Source of the DNA: Planctomycetota bacterium
GTDB lineage: Bacteria > Planctomycetota > JACOTG01 > JAJDCM01
DNA: 52,975 nucleotides
Assembly: GCA_029260825.1 (NCBI GenBank)
Contig: JAJDCM010000330.1
Location: 1 to 52,975, forward strand
Direction of reading: 5' to 3'
Both the position numbers and the translations under genes were made by a program. Of this stretch, positions 15,823 through 25,188 are shown piece by piece (within the stretch, counting starts at the first letter, position 1; each line of letters starts with the position of its first letter). The notes beneath the pieces are model-generated. The model was not told where the DNA came from. It saw nothing but the letters and a program-made list of their open reading frames with translations, and did not search any database.

Positions 15823-16839
15823 ATGCACCTTGAAACACTGGTCAAGTCGATCCTCGCGGCCACGGTCATGATCTTCACGATGAGTGAACCGGCTCTTGCC
15901 GAAGAGAATACGATCCAGATCAAACTTCGGAGTGAAGCGAGGATCGGAGGTTGGGAAATCCTCCTGGGAGACATCGCTGATGTGAGCGCCAAAGATACTC
16001 TTGTTTCGGGCCGCGTGATGGGAGAGACCCTCGGGTCACCGCCCGGCCCTGGATTGGCTCGAATTCTGCGAAGAGAGGACATCCTCGCCATTCTTCTTTC
16101 CCGGGGCTACGCAAGAGATCGAATTCAGATCTCCGGGTCGGAACGCATTCGACTCCTGACTCTGGCGACGAAAATCCCCGGGGTCGAGATCCAGGAGAAA
16201 GGAGCATCCTACCTGCGAAATCTCCTTGGTGAGGGAGGATTTGATGGCTCTTCCATTCCGATCGAAGAGATCGAAGTCCTTCCCCGGGGCGATGTGGCGG
16301 AAGTCCTGATTCCAACGGGTCGAAGGGGTCACGGGATCCGCTTTTCCGGGATCCCGTCCGGACCCTGGGATACAAACGTCCGGGTGACCGCCGCGGTTAC
16401 CGTGGATGGGCGAGTCGTGACGAGAATACCCGTCAGCTATTCGGTCAAGAGGTACACGACAGCCCTCGCCACCATCAGAGAACTCCGAACTGGCGAAGCC
16501 CTTTCCAGCTCGAATGTCCACCGGATTCGAATCGAGCTCTCCTCGGTTCGACAGGACCTCGTCTTCGACGAATCGATTCTCAAGGGGGCCGTCGTCACAC
16601 GCACGATCGGGGCCATGTCCCCTCTGCGAAGCCGAGACTTCACCTATCCCCCGACCATCAAAAAGGGAAGCCTGGTTGCAGTCACTTCGATCAGCGGGGC
16701 CTTGACCATCAAGACCTATGGGAGAGCAGAAGAAGAGGGACGCATGGGAAAGACCATCTCCCTCAGAAATGAGAACTCCGGAAAGGTCTTTCGAGCAACG
16801 GTGACGGGAAAAAACTCAGCAGAGATCCGAAACAAATAG
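15823..16839 (+). CDS. flgA: FlgA, P-ring assembly chaperone
   Basis: FlgA is a periplasmic chaperone for P-ring (FlgI) assembly. A signal peptide ends near residue 26 (MSEPALAEE). The C-terminal SAF-like domain is visible: TTALATIRELRTGEALSSSN, then VTRTIGAMSPLRSRDF and KKGSLVAVTSISGALTIKT, ending with NSGKVFRATVTGKNSAEI. At 338 aa it is longer than the 220-aa enterobacterial form, having the extra N-terminal domain seen in many phyla. Eleven bases after flgG. Confidence 0.93.
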   Translation: MHLETLVKSILAATVMIFTMSEPALAEENTIQIKLRSEARIGGWEILLGDIADVSAKDTLVSGRVMGETLGSPPGPGLARILRREDILAILLSRGYARDRIQISGSERIRLLTLATKIPGVEIQEKGASYLRNLLGEGGFDGSSIPIEEIEVLPRGDVAEVLIPTGRRGHGIRFSGIPSGPWDTNVRVTAAVTVDGRVVTRIPVSYSVKRYTTALATIRELRTGEALSSSNVHRIRIELSSVRQDLVFDESILKGAVVTRTIGAMSPLRSRDFTYPPTIKKGSLVAVTSISGALTIKTYGRAEEEGRMGKTISLRNENSGKVFRATVTGKNSAEIRNK

Positions 16840-16865
16840 CACCACCGAGCAAAGGAGACTCTACA

Positions 16866-17471
16866 GTGACCAAGTGGACCGCCGTTATCGGTATCGCCAT
16901 CGTCGGCCTCATGGCTTCCCAGACCGAAGCCCAATCACTCTGGAAGCGACGAGGATTTCAATCGAGTTCCATGTTCTCCGATACTGTCGCCTTGCAACGC
17001 GGAGACATCCTCACCATCATCGTGCGAGAGCGACAAAGCATGAGGACAGATGAAGACACCACCCTGGAAAAAACCTCGACCCTGTCCGCCGCACTCGAAG
17101 AGTTCAACATCAAGCCCAATACTTTCGAACCTCTTCCCACGGTAAGAGGCTCCAGTCAACGAGACTTCGAAGGAAAGGCCAAGGTCAACAAGAACGGTAC
17201 CTTCGAGGCCCAGATGTCCGTCCTCGTGGTGGACGTGCAACCCAACGGCAACTTGATTGTCGAAGGAACCCGGCGAATTCAGATGGATCGAGATATCCGT
17301 TCCATGCGAATTTCCGGCCTTGTCCGCCCTCAAGACGTCAATGCCCGCAATACCGTTCTTTCCGAGAACGTGGCCAATGCCAGCATCACCTTTCTTGGAG
17401 AGGGACCGTCGAACAAAACGGTGAACCGCGGCTGGTTGAGCAATATCCTTGATTACCTATGGCCCTTTTAG
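16866..17471 (+). CDS. flgH: FlgH, L-ring protein, no lipobox
   Basis: FlgH forms the outer-membrane L-ring and is normally a lipoprotein. The GTG start has AAAGGAG upstream. Family features: DTVALQRGDILTIIVRE, FEGKAKVNKNGTFEAQMSVL, VDVQPNGNLIVEGTRRI, ISGLVRPQDVNARNTVLSE and a C-terminal WLSNILDYLWPF. The signal peptide ends ASQTEAQS, a type I cleavage site, and the protein contains no cysteine at all, so it cannot be lipidated. At 201 aa it is slightly short. Confidence 0.94.
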   Translation: MTKWTAVIGIAIVGLMASQTEAQSLWKRRGFQSSSMFSDTVALQRGDILTIIVRERQSMRTDEDTTLEKTSTLSAALEEFNIKPNTFEPLPTVRGSSQRDFEGKAKVNKNGTFEAQMSVLVVDVQPNGNLIVEGTRRIQMDRDIRSMRISGLVRPQDVNARNTVLSENVANASITFLGEGPSNKTVNRGWLSNILDYLWPF

Positions 17472-17543
17472 TGAACGCAGACAGCACCCCTTTGATCACG
17501 GTCCATCGATGATTCAAACGCGCAATCCGACATGAGGAATATC

Positions 17544-18647
17544 ATGAAGCGTCTACTGCTCATCCTGCTATGCATCGCTCCCATGGGACCGACTCCCGCG
17601 ATCGCTCAGGAGTTCAACATCCCGCTGTCAGATCTCGTCACCATTCAAGGTGTCCGCAAGAACTTCATCTACGGAGTTGGCCTGATCGTCGGTCTGAACG
17701 CAACGGGAGACCAGTCCAAGGGAACACTCCAGATCATCTCCAACGTTCTCCGGCGTCTCAACATCAACATCGATGACCGACAGCTTTCGTCAAAGAACAT
17801 CGCTCTTGTCACGGTTACCGCCAAGCTTCCTCCCTTTCTGACTCCCGGCAGCATGCTTGATGTCACGGTAAGCTCCACCGGCGATGCATCGAGCCTCTTT
17901 GGAGGCACTCTCCTGCAGACTCCCCTTCAGGGAGCCGATGGCCGGGTGTACGCAGTAGCCCAAGGCCCGGTCTCGGTGGGTGGATTTCAGGTGGAAGGAG
18001 CTGCGGCCACCGTCAGAAAGAATCATCCGACGGCGGGTCGGATCGCGGACGGGGCAATCGTCGAAGATACGGTCCCGATGAAACTTGCAACCGATACCGG
18101 AGAAATCGTCTTTCAACTCCGAGAACCCGGCTTCAGTTCCGCCAGGAGAATTGCCGAAAGAGTCAGGAAGTCCGGATATCCGGTGACTGGACTCGATGCG
18201 GCTACCGTTCGGTTCCAGGTGCCACCGTCTTTGATTGACACCCCGATGCTCGCGGAAACCGTCGCCGACCTCATGAGAGAGACGATCGTACCCGTTCAGG
18301 TCCAGCGCATCGTGATCAATGAGAGGACAGGCACAATCGTCGCCGGTCACGCAGTCTTGATCACAGCGGTGACCATCGCTCAGGGAGACCTGAGGATTAC
18401 CATTGCGGAATCGCCCGAAGTTTCCCAGCCTGCTCCGTTTTCTGATGGCGAAACCACGGTTGTTCCCCGGACAACACTGGAAGTCGAAGAAGAAGACTCA
18501 AAGATCGTCTCCCTCCAGCGAGGCATCACCGCAGCGGAGATGGCGAATTCATTGAGTGTCTTGGGAGTAACGCCAAGAGATCTGAGCGAGATCTTTCACG
18601 CCCTGAAAAAGGCCGGCGCGCTTCACGCAGAATTGATTTTCCTCTAG
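17544..18647 (+). CDS. flgI: FlgI, P-ring protein
   Basis: FlgI forms the periplasmic P-ring around the rod. ATG 17544 is preferred (GAGGA about five bases upstream); an ATG at 17532 is the alternative. The signal peptide ends TPAIAQEF. The mature protein is a full-length FlgI (about 367 aa from this start): LVTIQGVRKNFIYGVGLIVG, STGDASSLFGGTLLQTPLQG, DGRVYAVAQGPVSVGGF and a C-terminal LGVTPRDLSEIFHALKKAGA. It precedes the flgJ-type gene. Confidence 0.98.
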   Translation: MKRLLLILLCIAPMGPTPAIAQEFNIPLSDLVTIQGVRKNFIYGVGLIVGLNATGDQSKGTLQIISNVLRRLNINIDDRQLSSKNIALVTVTAKLPPFLTPGSMLDVTVSSTGDASSLFGGTLLQTPLQGADGRVYAVAQGPVSVGGFQVEGAAATVRKNHPTAGRIADGAIVEDTVPMKLATDTGEIVFQLREPGFSSARRIAERVRKSGYPVTGLDAATVRFQVPPSLIDTPMLAETVADLMRETIVPVQVQRIVINERTGTIVAGHAVLITAVTIAQGDLRITIAESPEVSQPAPFSDGETTVVPRTTLEVEEEDSKIVSLQRGITAAEMANSLSVLGVTPRDLSEIFHALKKAGALHAELIFL

Positions 18648-18675
18648 CAGATCTATCAGAACAGGGAAGCAGAAC

Positions 18676-19023
18676 ATGGAAAATGAAGCGATCATCTCAT
18701 CGCCAGGGATTGCGGGACTTGGTTTTGACGACCTCTCTGCTACCCGGGGAAATCCGGGCTCCGAAGATCTACCCAAGGTCCTGGAACAATTCGAGTCTCT
18801 CTTCCTGACCATGCTGTTAAAAGAAGCCCGGAAGGCGAGCAGCGGCTCAGAGCTCCTTCCCCGATCCTCCATGAGAGAGCACGCGGAAACGATGTTCGAC
18901 AGCATGTTGGCCAAGGAAATCGCACGAACCGGGGGCACGGGCATCGCTTCCATGCTCCAGCACCAGCTCGGAGTCGGCACCGGTAGCTCGCACCATCAAC
19001 CGGATGCGGAGAAAAGCCCATGA
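18676..19023 (+). CDS. flgJ: FlgJ-type rod-binding protein without muramidase domain
   Basis: Rod-capping protein with only the N-terminal rod-binding domain: PKVLEQFESLFLTMLLKEAR, then MREHAETMFDSMLAKEIART and GIASMLQHQLG. At 115 aa there is no peptidoglycan hydrolase domain, so the cell wall must be opened by another enzyme. The stop overlaps the flgN start (ATGA). Confidence 0.9.
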   Translation: MENEAIISSPGIAGLGFDDLSATRGNPGSEDLPKVLEQFESLFLTMLLKEARKASSGSELLPRSSMREHAETMFDSMLAKEIARTGGTGIASMLQHQLGVGTGSSHHQPDAEKSP

Positions 19024-19520
19024 CCACCAGCTCCAAAGAACTTCTGGAATGCCTCGAGAATGAACTCGATGCGAGAAAAGGTCTGCTTTCCTCTCTCTTT
19101 GAGATGAACGACGCCATCCGTCGCTGCGATTCAAAGAAGCTACAGATCCAGCTCACGGCGCAGAAAGAGATGCTTGGTTCGATCGCAAACCTTGCGAATC
19201 GTCGTACAGACATCACTCTGAAGATGGCGGAGAATCTGCAGGTGAAGGAAACGAGCCAGCTTCTTGATTCCATCTCGAAGACATTGCATCCGATGGAAAA
19301 GAGTCAAGTCCAAACGATGCGGCAACAACTCCAGCAAACCTGCCAAGAAACCCAACTCATGAACCAGGACAACGAGGTTCTACTCAAGAGTGGTCTCGAC
19401 ATCGTAGAAACCATGCTGTCCACATTGATGCATGAAGGCGCCAGCACTCGCATTTATGGAGAAAAAGGCAGCCCCAGTCCAAAACAGACCAAAAGAAGCC
19501 TCTTCGAAACGCAGGCCTGA
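19020..19520 (+). CDS. flgN: FlgN-like export chaperone for FlgK/FlgL
   Basis: A 166-aa all-helical protein directly before flgK. FlgN binds the hook-filament junction proteins before export. The pattern LLECLENELDARKGLLSSLF and a C-terminal small glycine-containing tail (STRIYGEKGSP) is the usual FlgN layout, and position is strong support. Sequence conservation in this family is low, so the call relies on context. Confidence 0.8.
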   Translation: MTTSSKELLECLENELDARKGLLSSLFEMNDAIRRCDSKKLQIQLTAQKEMLGSIANLANRRTDITLKMAENLQVKETSQLLDSISKTLHPMEKSQVQTMRQQLQQTCQETQLMNQDNEVLLKSGLDIVETMLSTLMHEGASTRIYGEKGSPSPKQTKRSLFETQA

Positions 19521-19557
19521 TTCAGACTTGGTCCGTCCACCACCCCGGAGATGATCC

Positions 19558-21891
19558 ATGCTGGGACTTGAGCTTGGCGTCCAGTCATTACTCGCCTATC
19601 GTCTTGCCCTGAGTACGTCGGCGAACAACATCGCCAACGCAAACACTCCCGGGTATTCGCGCCAGCGAGTCGTCTTCTCCCCCAACTCCACTTTCAACGT
19701 CGGCCAAGGACTCCAGATCGGCACCGGAGTTCAGGCGTTAAATATAGAAAGAATTACGGACGAGTTCCTCAACACCCGGGTCCGAGTTGCTCAGCAAAGC
19801 CTTGGGCGTCTCGATATTCAAACGCGAAAAATCAGAACCCTCGAAAACGTCTTCAATGACCTGGGTGGAGCCGGGCTCCAGGATTTGATTGGAGGCTTCT
19901 TCAACTCCGTCCGCGGATTGTCGGCTAGCCCCTCCGACCTTTCCCTCAGAACGGCCACCCTGGAATCGGGAACCTCTTTGACCACCGGATTCAAAGGGAT
20001 CTCGAACCGGGTAAGCAGCATCGAACGGGATCTTCTGACCGAACTGCGCGGACCCGTCGACGACATCAACACCCACCTCGCAACTCTCCACGAGCTCAAC
20101 CTGAGCGTGGCAAGCGTCGAGCTCAATGGGGGCACCGCAAGTGGGCTCCGCGATCAGCGAAGCGCGATCCTCACCGATCTTGGACGCCTCGTCGACATCG
20201 ACGTGATCGAACGCGATCTGGGTAAAATTGACGTTCTCGTGGGAGGAAGGCTCGTCGTTCACCGATCCGGTTTCGTACCTCTACAGGCCGGACTCTCGGA
20301 CGATGGAAACCTGGAAATCAGCGCGCGCGGTTCCAGCGTACCGTTATCGATTCGAGACGGACAACTCGCCGGACTCCTCGAGTTCGGTGAGGGAATTCTC
20401 AAGAAAACACGATCCGATCTTGACGATCTGGCTCGTAATTTGATCTTTGAGGTCAACCGACAGCACAGCACCGGTATTCCACTCGGAGGTGGATTCAGGA
20501 CTCTGGCTTCGGAATATCGCCCCGAGGATGCCGACGGTTCGGGCAGTGCCGCGGACGACCTTCTATCCGAGGCAAACCTGGATTTTCCAGTAACGGCTGG
20601 ATCGCTCTACGTCTCCGTTGCCGATGATGAGACCGGCACGTTTACCCGGACAAAAATCGACATCGACCCGACAACCCAGTCTCTTGAAGACGTCGCCTCT
20701 GCCCTCTCTTCGATCGACAATATCTCGGCGACCGCCGACTCTACGGGGCGACTGTTCATCCGGTCCGAGCCCGGATTCAGGTTCGACTTCTCGACAAGAA
20801 CCGACCCGAATCCGGATCCCTCCCGATCTCTCGGGGGAAGCGCCGCGACTCTATCCAGTGCGAACTCCTTCCCCGCCTCTCTGAGCGTCGGAGACGCCTT
20901 TGATCTCAGTGTGGATGGGGGATCCGCCCAGACGATCACCATCAGTGGTGCCGACTTCGCCGACCCGGGAAACGCCACCGCTGAAGAACTCGCTCTCGTC
21001 ATCAATCGAGATTCCGTCGGAGTCACCGCTACTGTTGAAAGTAATCGACTGGTGATCCGCTCCGATACCGACGGAAGCTCGAGCACACTCCTCTTGACGG
21101 ACGTTTCCGGCTCGCCCAGCTCTGCTCTTGGTCTTTCAACAGCCACCGAGACCGGATCCGATCAAGCCGTCACGGTTACCGCCGAAGGATTGTTCTCCGG
21201 CAATCGCAACGATGAATTCACCTTCACTGCTTCTTCCTCGGGGCGAATCGGTGAAACCGATGGACTCCAGATCGAAGTGCGAAATCAGGCTGGAGATCTC
21301 ATTTCGGTTCTCGATGTCGGATCTGACTACACTCCAGGAACCAATCTGAACGTCGCTCAAGGGATTGCCGTCTCTTTTGGCCCCGGAGAGATCAGCTCCA
21401 CCAGCGGTGATTTCTTCAACCTTGAAGTTCTCGCCGATTCGGACACGTCGAACATCCTGGCTTCCCTCGGACTGAACAACTTCTTTTCCGGAACCGACGC
21501 CAAGACCATCGAGCTCTCGAATCAGGTTCTGGACAATCCCGCGGCGATTGCCGCCTCTCTCAACGGAAACAGCGGTGACGGCAGCAACCTTCTTCGCCTT
21601 CTCGATCTCGAAGGAACGTCGATCGAAGGTCTCTCCGGATTCACCTTTGAAGGATTCTATGGAACGGTCAGCAGCCGCATCGGGTTCGAGGGCCGCCGAA
21701 CCGATCAACTATTCACGACTCAGGAAACGTTGCATCAGCTCTTGCGGCAAGAACGAGACCAGGTGAGCGGTGTATCCATCGACGAGGAAACGCTCAATCT
21801 TGTTCAGTTTCAGCAGACCTTTGAAGCACTGACCCGATATGTGCAGGCGGTTAACGAGACCACGGACCAGCTTCTCACGATCCTAAACTAA
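19558..21891 (+). CDS. flgK: FlgK, hook-filament junction protein 1
   Basis: FlgK joins hook to filament. N-terminus: GLELGVQSLLAYRLALSTSA with NNIANANTPGYSRQR. C-terminus: SGVSIDEETLNLVQFQQTFE and ALTRYVQAVNETTDQLLTIL. The 777-aa length exceeds the 550 of enterobacteria. Added parts include a domain starting LYVSVADDETGTFTRTKIDI (about 350) and a segment at about 441-537 (DLSVDGGSAQTITISGADF, then LGLSTATETGSDQ) that is like one in FlgE of this window. The start has no strong SD; the first ATG after the gap fits the signature. Confidence 0.96.
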   Translation: MLGLELGVQSLLAYRLALSTSANNIANANTPGYSRQRVVFSPNSTFNVGQGLQIGTGVQALNIERITDEFLNTRVRVAQQSLGRLDIQTRKIRTLENVFNDLGGAGLQDLIGGFFNSVRGLSASPSDLSLRTATLESGTSLTTGFKGISNRVSSIERDLLTELRGPVDDINTHLATLHELNLSVASVELNGGTASGLRDQRSAILTDLGRLVDIDVIERDLGKIDVLVGGRLVVHRSGFVPLQAGLSDDGNLEISARGSSVPLSIRDGQLAGLLEFGEGILKKTRSDLDDLARNLIFEVNRQHSTGIPLGGGFRTLASEYRPEDADGSGSAADDLLSEANLDFPVTAGSLYVSVADDETGTFTRTKIDIDPTTQSLEDVASALSSIDNISATADSTGRLFIRSEPGFRFDFSTRTDPNPDPSRSLGGSAATLSSANSFPASLSVGDAFDLSVDGGSAQTITISGADFADPGNATAEELALVINRDSVGVTATVESNRLVIRSDTDGSSSTLLLTDVSGSPSSALGLSTATETGSDQAVTVTAEGLFSGNRNDEFTFTASSSGRIGETDGLQIEVRNQAGDLISVLDVGSDYTPGTNLNVAQGIAVSFGPGEISSTSGDFFNLEVLADSDTSNILASLGLNNFFSGTDAKTIELSNQVLDNPAAIAASLNGNSGDGSNLLRLLDLEGTSIEGLSGFTFEGFYGTVSSRIGFEGRRTDQLFTTQETLHQLLRQERDQVSGVSIDEETLNLVQFQQTFEALTRYVQAVNETTDQLLTILN

Positions 21892-21910
21892 ACCCACGCG
21901 GAGACGAACA

Positions 21911-23362
21911 ATGAGGGTCACCCAAGGGGTGTTGTTCCAGCAAACCCTGTCCAACCTTCAGAATACCTTGTTTCGACTCACCGAAACTCGCGAACGCGCT
22001 CTCACCGGCAAGAACTTCGTTCGTCCTTCCCAGGACCCGGTTGGCAGCTCCCGCCTTCTTAATGCCCAGAGTGAGTCCCGTCGAATATCTCAGTATCTCG
22101 ACAATATCGGCACGGTTCGGAGCTTCCTTACCGCTTCGACATCGTCCCTCCAGAATGTGTCCGAGTCTTTCACCGAAATCCGGGGGCAAATCCTATCTGC
22201 TGCCTCAGGAAATGTTCCTCCGGAACAGAGGACCGTCGTTGCCGAAGCGCTCAAGCAGTTTCTTGCCGAGCTTGTCGGTCAGGCGAACTCGTCCATCCAG
22301 GGACAACATGTCTTCGCCGGAACCAAAACGGGCGAAAGTCCATTCACGTTCAATTCTCAGGGCGAGGTTGAATACAACGGAGACAGCACGACAAGAAGCG
22401 TCCCTGTGGGCCCGGGACTCCTGCTTCCCGTGTCACTCTCCGGAGACTCGATCTTTCTTGACGCCGGGAGCCGAGAGCTCATTCTGGAAGGAACTACCGG
22501 AGCGGCTTCGGGAAGAACCCAGAGTTCCGGGAAAGGAACGACTTTCCTGGACCTTCAACACAGCGCCACCTTTCTTGGCGATGAAGGGTTTGGGGCCGGG
22601 GGCGATACTTTGTCGGGGCTCGTTCCCGGATCAAGTTCCGCAACAGGAGATACGTTGCTTGGTCCGAGCGGGACTCACTCCGTTCAGCTTTCCGTCAACC
22701 TGGATGGAACCGGAACTGTCTCGTTGAACAATGGGGTCCAGGTTTCCTTTGACGGCACCGAAACCGATCTCGAGATCGAGGGCAGTAACGGTGAACTTCT
22801 ACACCTTGACGTAACCCAGGCCGTCGCCGGTTTCCAGGGGACGGTCGCCATTCGCTCCGAAGGAACTCTTTCCATCGGGGACTCCGGGGCCATCCCGATC
22901 ACTTACAGTGACAATCAAGAAATCCTCGATCCAACGACCGGTTCGCGGACTTTCATCGACACGACGAGCCTCCGGACGACCGGAAGAGAAGTCGTTACCT
23001 ACGCTGGCAGCCTGGATACTTTCGAAGTGATTCAAGGCCTCATCGCCGACCTTGAAAGTCCGGGTGACTTGAGCCCGAGCGAACAAGCGGATGTGATTCG
23101 CTCTCGCCTCACTGACTTCGATCGAGCGACCGACTCGATTCGCAATGCCATCGCGGTTCTGGGTTCAAAGTCTGCGCGGCTCGAGGCCATCGAAACTCAC
23201 GTGCAAGACGTCGACCTGAACCTGCAGTCCCTCGTCAGCGACATTCACGATGCGGACGTGACTCAGGTAATTCTTGAACTCTCCCAGCTCGAAGGTGTCT
23301 ATCAGGCCTCGCTCCAGATCGGATCGCGGACCTTTGGCCTTAGCCTCATCGACTTCATCTAG
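21911..23362 (+). CDS. flgL: FlgL, hook-filament junction protein 2 or 3
   Basis: FlgL (HAP3) lies between FlgK and the filament. N-terminus MRVTQGVLFQQTLSNLQNTL, then GKNFVRPSQDPVGSSRLLNA; C-terminus SDIHDADVTQVILELSQLEG and a helical tail ending in SLIDFI. At 483 aa it is longer than usual (about 320), with an enlarged strand-rich centre. Nineteen bases after flgK with GGAGA upstream. Confidence 0.95.
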   Translation: MRVTQGVLFQQTLSNLQNTLFRLTETRERALTGKNFVRPSQDPVGSSRLLNAQSESRRISQYLDNIGTVRSFLTASTSSLQNVSESFTEIRGQILSAASGNVPPEQRTVVAEALKQFLAELVGQANSSIQGQHVFAGTKTGESPFTFNSQGEVEYNGDSTTRSVPVGPGLLLPVSLSGDSIFLDAGSRELILEGTTGAASGRTQSSGKGTTFLDLQHSATFLGDEGFGAGGDTLSGLVPGSSSATGDTLLGPSGTHSVQLSVNLDGTGTVSLNNGVQVSFDGTETDLEIEGSNGELLHLDVTQAVAGFQGTVAIRSEGTLSIGDSGAIPITYSDNQEILDPTTGSRTFIDTTSLRTTGREVVTYAGSLDTFEVIQGLIADLESPGDLSPSEQADVIRSRLTDFDRATDSIRNAIAVLGSKSARLEAIETHVQDVDLNLQSLVSDIHDADVTQVILELSQLEGVYQASLQIGSRTFGLSLIDFI

Positions 23363-23418
23363 GTCGTCAAAAGTTCTAACTTCTCAAGACGTCGAGAAGA
23401 AAGGATGATGAACAGGAC

Positions 23419-23757
23419 ATGACTTCAGAGAACATTCAACCGACTTCGATTCAGCCGACCGAAGAACAGAGAGCTTCGACGGTCAAACTCAGTGACCCCG
23501 CTCAAGACTTCGCGACTCTCCTGAATCGAATTACTCGGGAATCCAATCGGGTCAGCGAGGACGTACAAGAGGCTCACGATTCCCTTGAACCGAAAAACCT
23601 CGACGGAGGTGCGACCGATGTGCTCCAAGCAATCAATAAGGCCGCAGACGCCTATCGAACTCTTTCGCAACTAGGAGCCGAACTCACCCGTCTCTATGCT
23701 AAGCCAGCCCCCGATCCTGCGGAAACATCAAGTAGAAGCACCGACACTACGGCGTAA
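23419..23757 (+). CDS. FliE-like protein, second copy (tentative)
   Basis: A 112-aa helical protein after flgL. It aligns with the FliE of this window almost without gaps: QDFATLLNRITRESNRV against EGFGDLLKKVATSTNEF, and INKAADAYRTLSQLGAELTRLY against INKAELSFRFMMEVRNKMIEAY, separated by 42 and 41 residues counted from the DF/GF pair. FliE links the MS-ring to the rod. A paralogue here could be a second adapter, a junction-associated protein or a chance similarity in a helical protein. Its stop overlaps the convergent fliN end by 11 bases. Confidence 0.65.
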   Translation: MTSENIQPTSIQPTEEQRASTVKLSDPAQDFATLLNRITRESNRVSEDVQEAHDSLEPKNLDGGATDVLQAINKAADAYRTLSQLGAELTRLYAKPAPDPAETSSRSTDTTA

Positions 23758-24184
23758 CCGATCCAAGAACTCGGGTGATGCGAACACCAAGTTGCTCCTC
23801 GACGCTCACCATTTCACCCAGTGCAACCTTGCGTCCGTTGACCACGACGTTCACCGGCTCGCCAACCTTCTTCTCGAGCGGAATCACACTCCCCGGTTGC
23901 AGAGAAAGTAATTCCTGAAGCAGCATCTTGGAGCTTCCGACCTCGACCGTCACTGGAATCGGGATGTCGAGAAGCATGGAGAGGTTCTTCTCCTCCCCGG
24001 CAGGAGACCCACTCATTTCTTTGGGTGCAAGCTGTCCAAGGCTCACTGTTCGCACGTCAACTTCCTTCTCGACCATCTCTTCGGGAGTCTCTGGAAGCTT
24101 TCCGTCTGCGGGTTTGGCGTCCGGGGACGTCCCATCAGCTTCGTCCTTGGATTTTCCTTCATCTGGATCTGCCGTAGCATTCAT
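23747..24184 (-). CDS. fliN: FliN, C-ring switch protein
   Basis: FliN forms the lower C-ring and binds FliH and CheY. The SpoA domain is clear: LSMLLDIPIPVTVEVGSSKM, LLQELLSLQPGSVIPLEKKV, GEPVNVVVNGRKVALGEMVS and LGVRITRVLG. The N-terminal half is Asp/Glu/Lys-rich and probably disordered. At 145 aa it is normal. It is the last gene of the long minus-strand operon. Confidence 0.96.
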   Translation of the reverse strand: MNATADPDEGKSKDEADGTSPDAKPADGKLPETPEEMVEKEVDVRTVSLGQLAPKEMSGSPAGEEKNLSMLLDIPIPVTVEVGSSKMLLQELLSLQPGSVIPLEKKVGEPVNVVVNGRKVALGEMVSVEEQLGVRITRVLGSVTP

Positions 24185-24200
24185 GTTCTATCCCTCCATC

Positions 24201-25172
24201 CTATTTTACGAGCGGGGGGCCGTCAGCCTTCTCAGCATCACCAGCCCGAATTTGAACAGCAATCTTCTTTCCATCTCTTCCAAGCGATGCCGCAAATACG
24301 ATATGATCCTCGACCGCGACGTCAACCGAGTCGCCCACGTTCCGGTCAAGAAGGAAAACGTCTCCGGCCTTCAAGTCGAGCAAATCCGACCCTGAAATCA
24401 CTCCTTCACCGAGGCGAACACTGATTGAAAGCGGAGTGGCGACAAATAGCGGCAATCCAGCCTGGACTTCCTTGCTCGATCGCTCGCTGCTCTTCTCGGC
24501 CTCCTCCACATTCACCTTGATGCGAATGTCATCGACAGGAAAATGAAATACCAGGCGTGAATTCCACTCGCCTCCCTCAACGCCGAAATCAGCTCGAAGT
24601 AGCTGAATCGAATCACTGAGCCCTACTCTTCTTGAGAGTTCAATATCCGCCGGAGTAGGCCAACGGGTGTGGAGATCCAGAAGCTGAACAAACGCTTCAT
24701 CAACCTTCGTGAACAGGGCCTCGGTGAGGAGATCCGCAATCCGTTGAGCAATGGGGGTTGGCACGAAAGACTCGTCCACGACTCCCTCCCCCCCCATCAG
24801 CCGATCGACGACCAGAGCCAGAAAACCACCATTCCAGACCACTTCAGCCGGGCTCGACCCGCTTCCGACTCGAAATCTCGTCACATGATCATTTTCCGGA
24901 CGACTTTCCAGGACAGCCCTCAGTGCTGTCACCCTGACGTCCAGCAACTCGACGGCAATCGGAAGAGCAAGGTGACTCTGCAAGTGAGCAACCAAGGGAC
25001 GGCAAAAGTTCGACAAACACGTCTCGATCCGGGAAAGCTCCGCGCGATTGAAGACCTGCGGATTGCAGAGGTCGTAGTCGCTCACTGGCGACGAAACGGT
25101 CTGACTCGGCGCACCTTTCCCATCTTGCTGATCGCCGAGCAGAGCTTCCATTTCTTTTGGATCGAGATCCAT
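24201..25172 (-). CDS. fliM: FliM, C-ring switch protein
   Basis: FliM connects FliG and FliN and receives CheY-P. The N-terminal LDPKEMEALLG resembles the CheY-binding LSQxEIDALL peptide, so chemotactic control is probable even though no che gene is in the window. The middle CheC-like domain contains the loop LMGGEG, and the C-terminal SpoA domain has ATPLSISVRLGEGVISGSDL. The 323-aa length is normal. Confidence 0.95.
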   Translation of the reverse strand: MDLDPKEMEALLGDQQDGKGAPSQTVSSPVSDYDLCNPQVFNRAELSRIETCLSNFCRPLVAHLQSHLALPIAVELLDVRVTALRAVLESRPENDHVTRFRVGSGSSPAEVVWNGGFLALVVDRLMGGEGVVDESFVPTPIAQRIADLLTEALFTKVDEAFVQLLDLHTRWPTPADIELSRRVGLSDSIQLLRADFGVEGGEWNSRLVFHFPVDDIRIKVNVEEAEKSSERSSKEVQAGLPLFVATPLSISVRLGEGVISGSDLLDLKAGDVFLLDRNVGDSVDVAVEDHIVFAASLGRDGKKIAVQIRAGDAEKADGPPLVK

Positions 25173-25188
25173 ATCATCCTTTACCGAT

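Noticed and set aside
23378..23402. Hairpin CTTCTC/GAGAAG after flgL
   Set aside because: A six-base stem directly before the next ribosome site is too weak to call a terminator.
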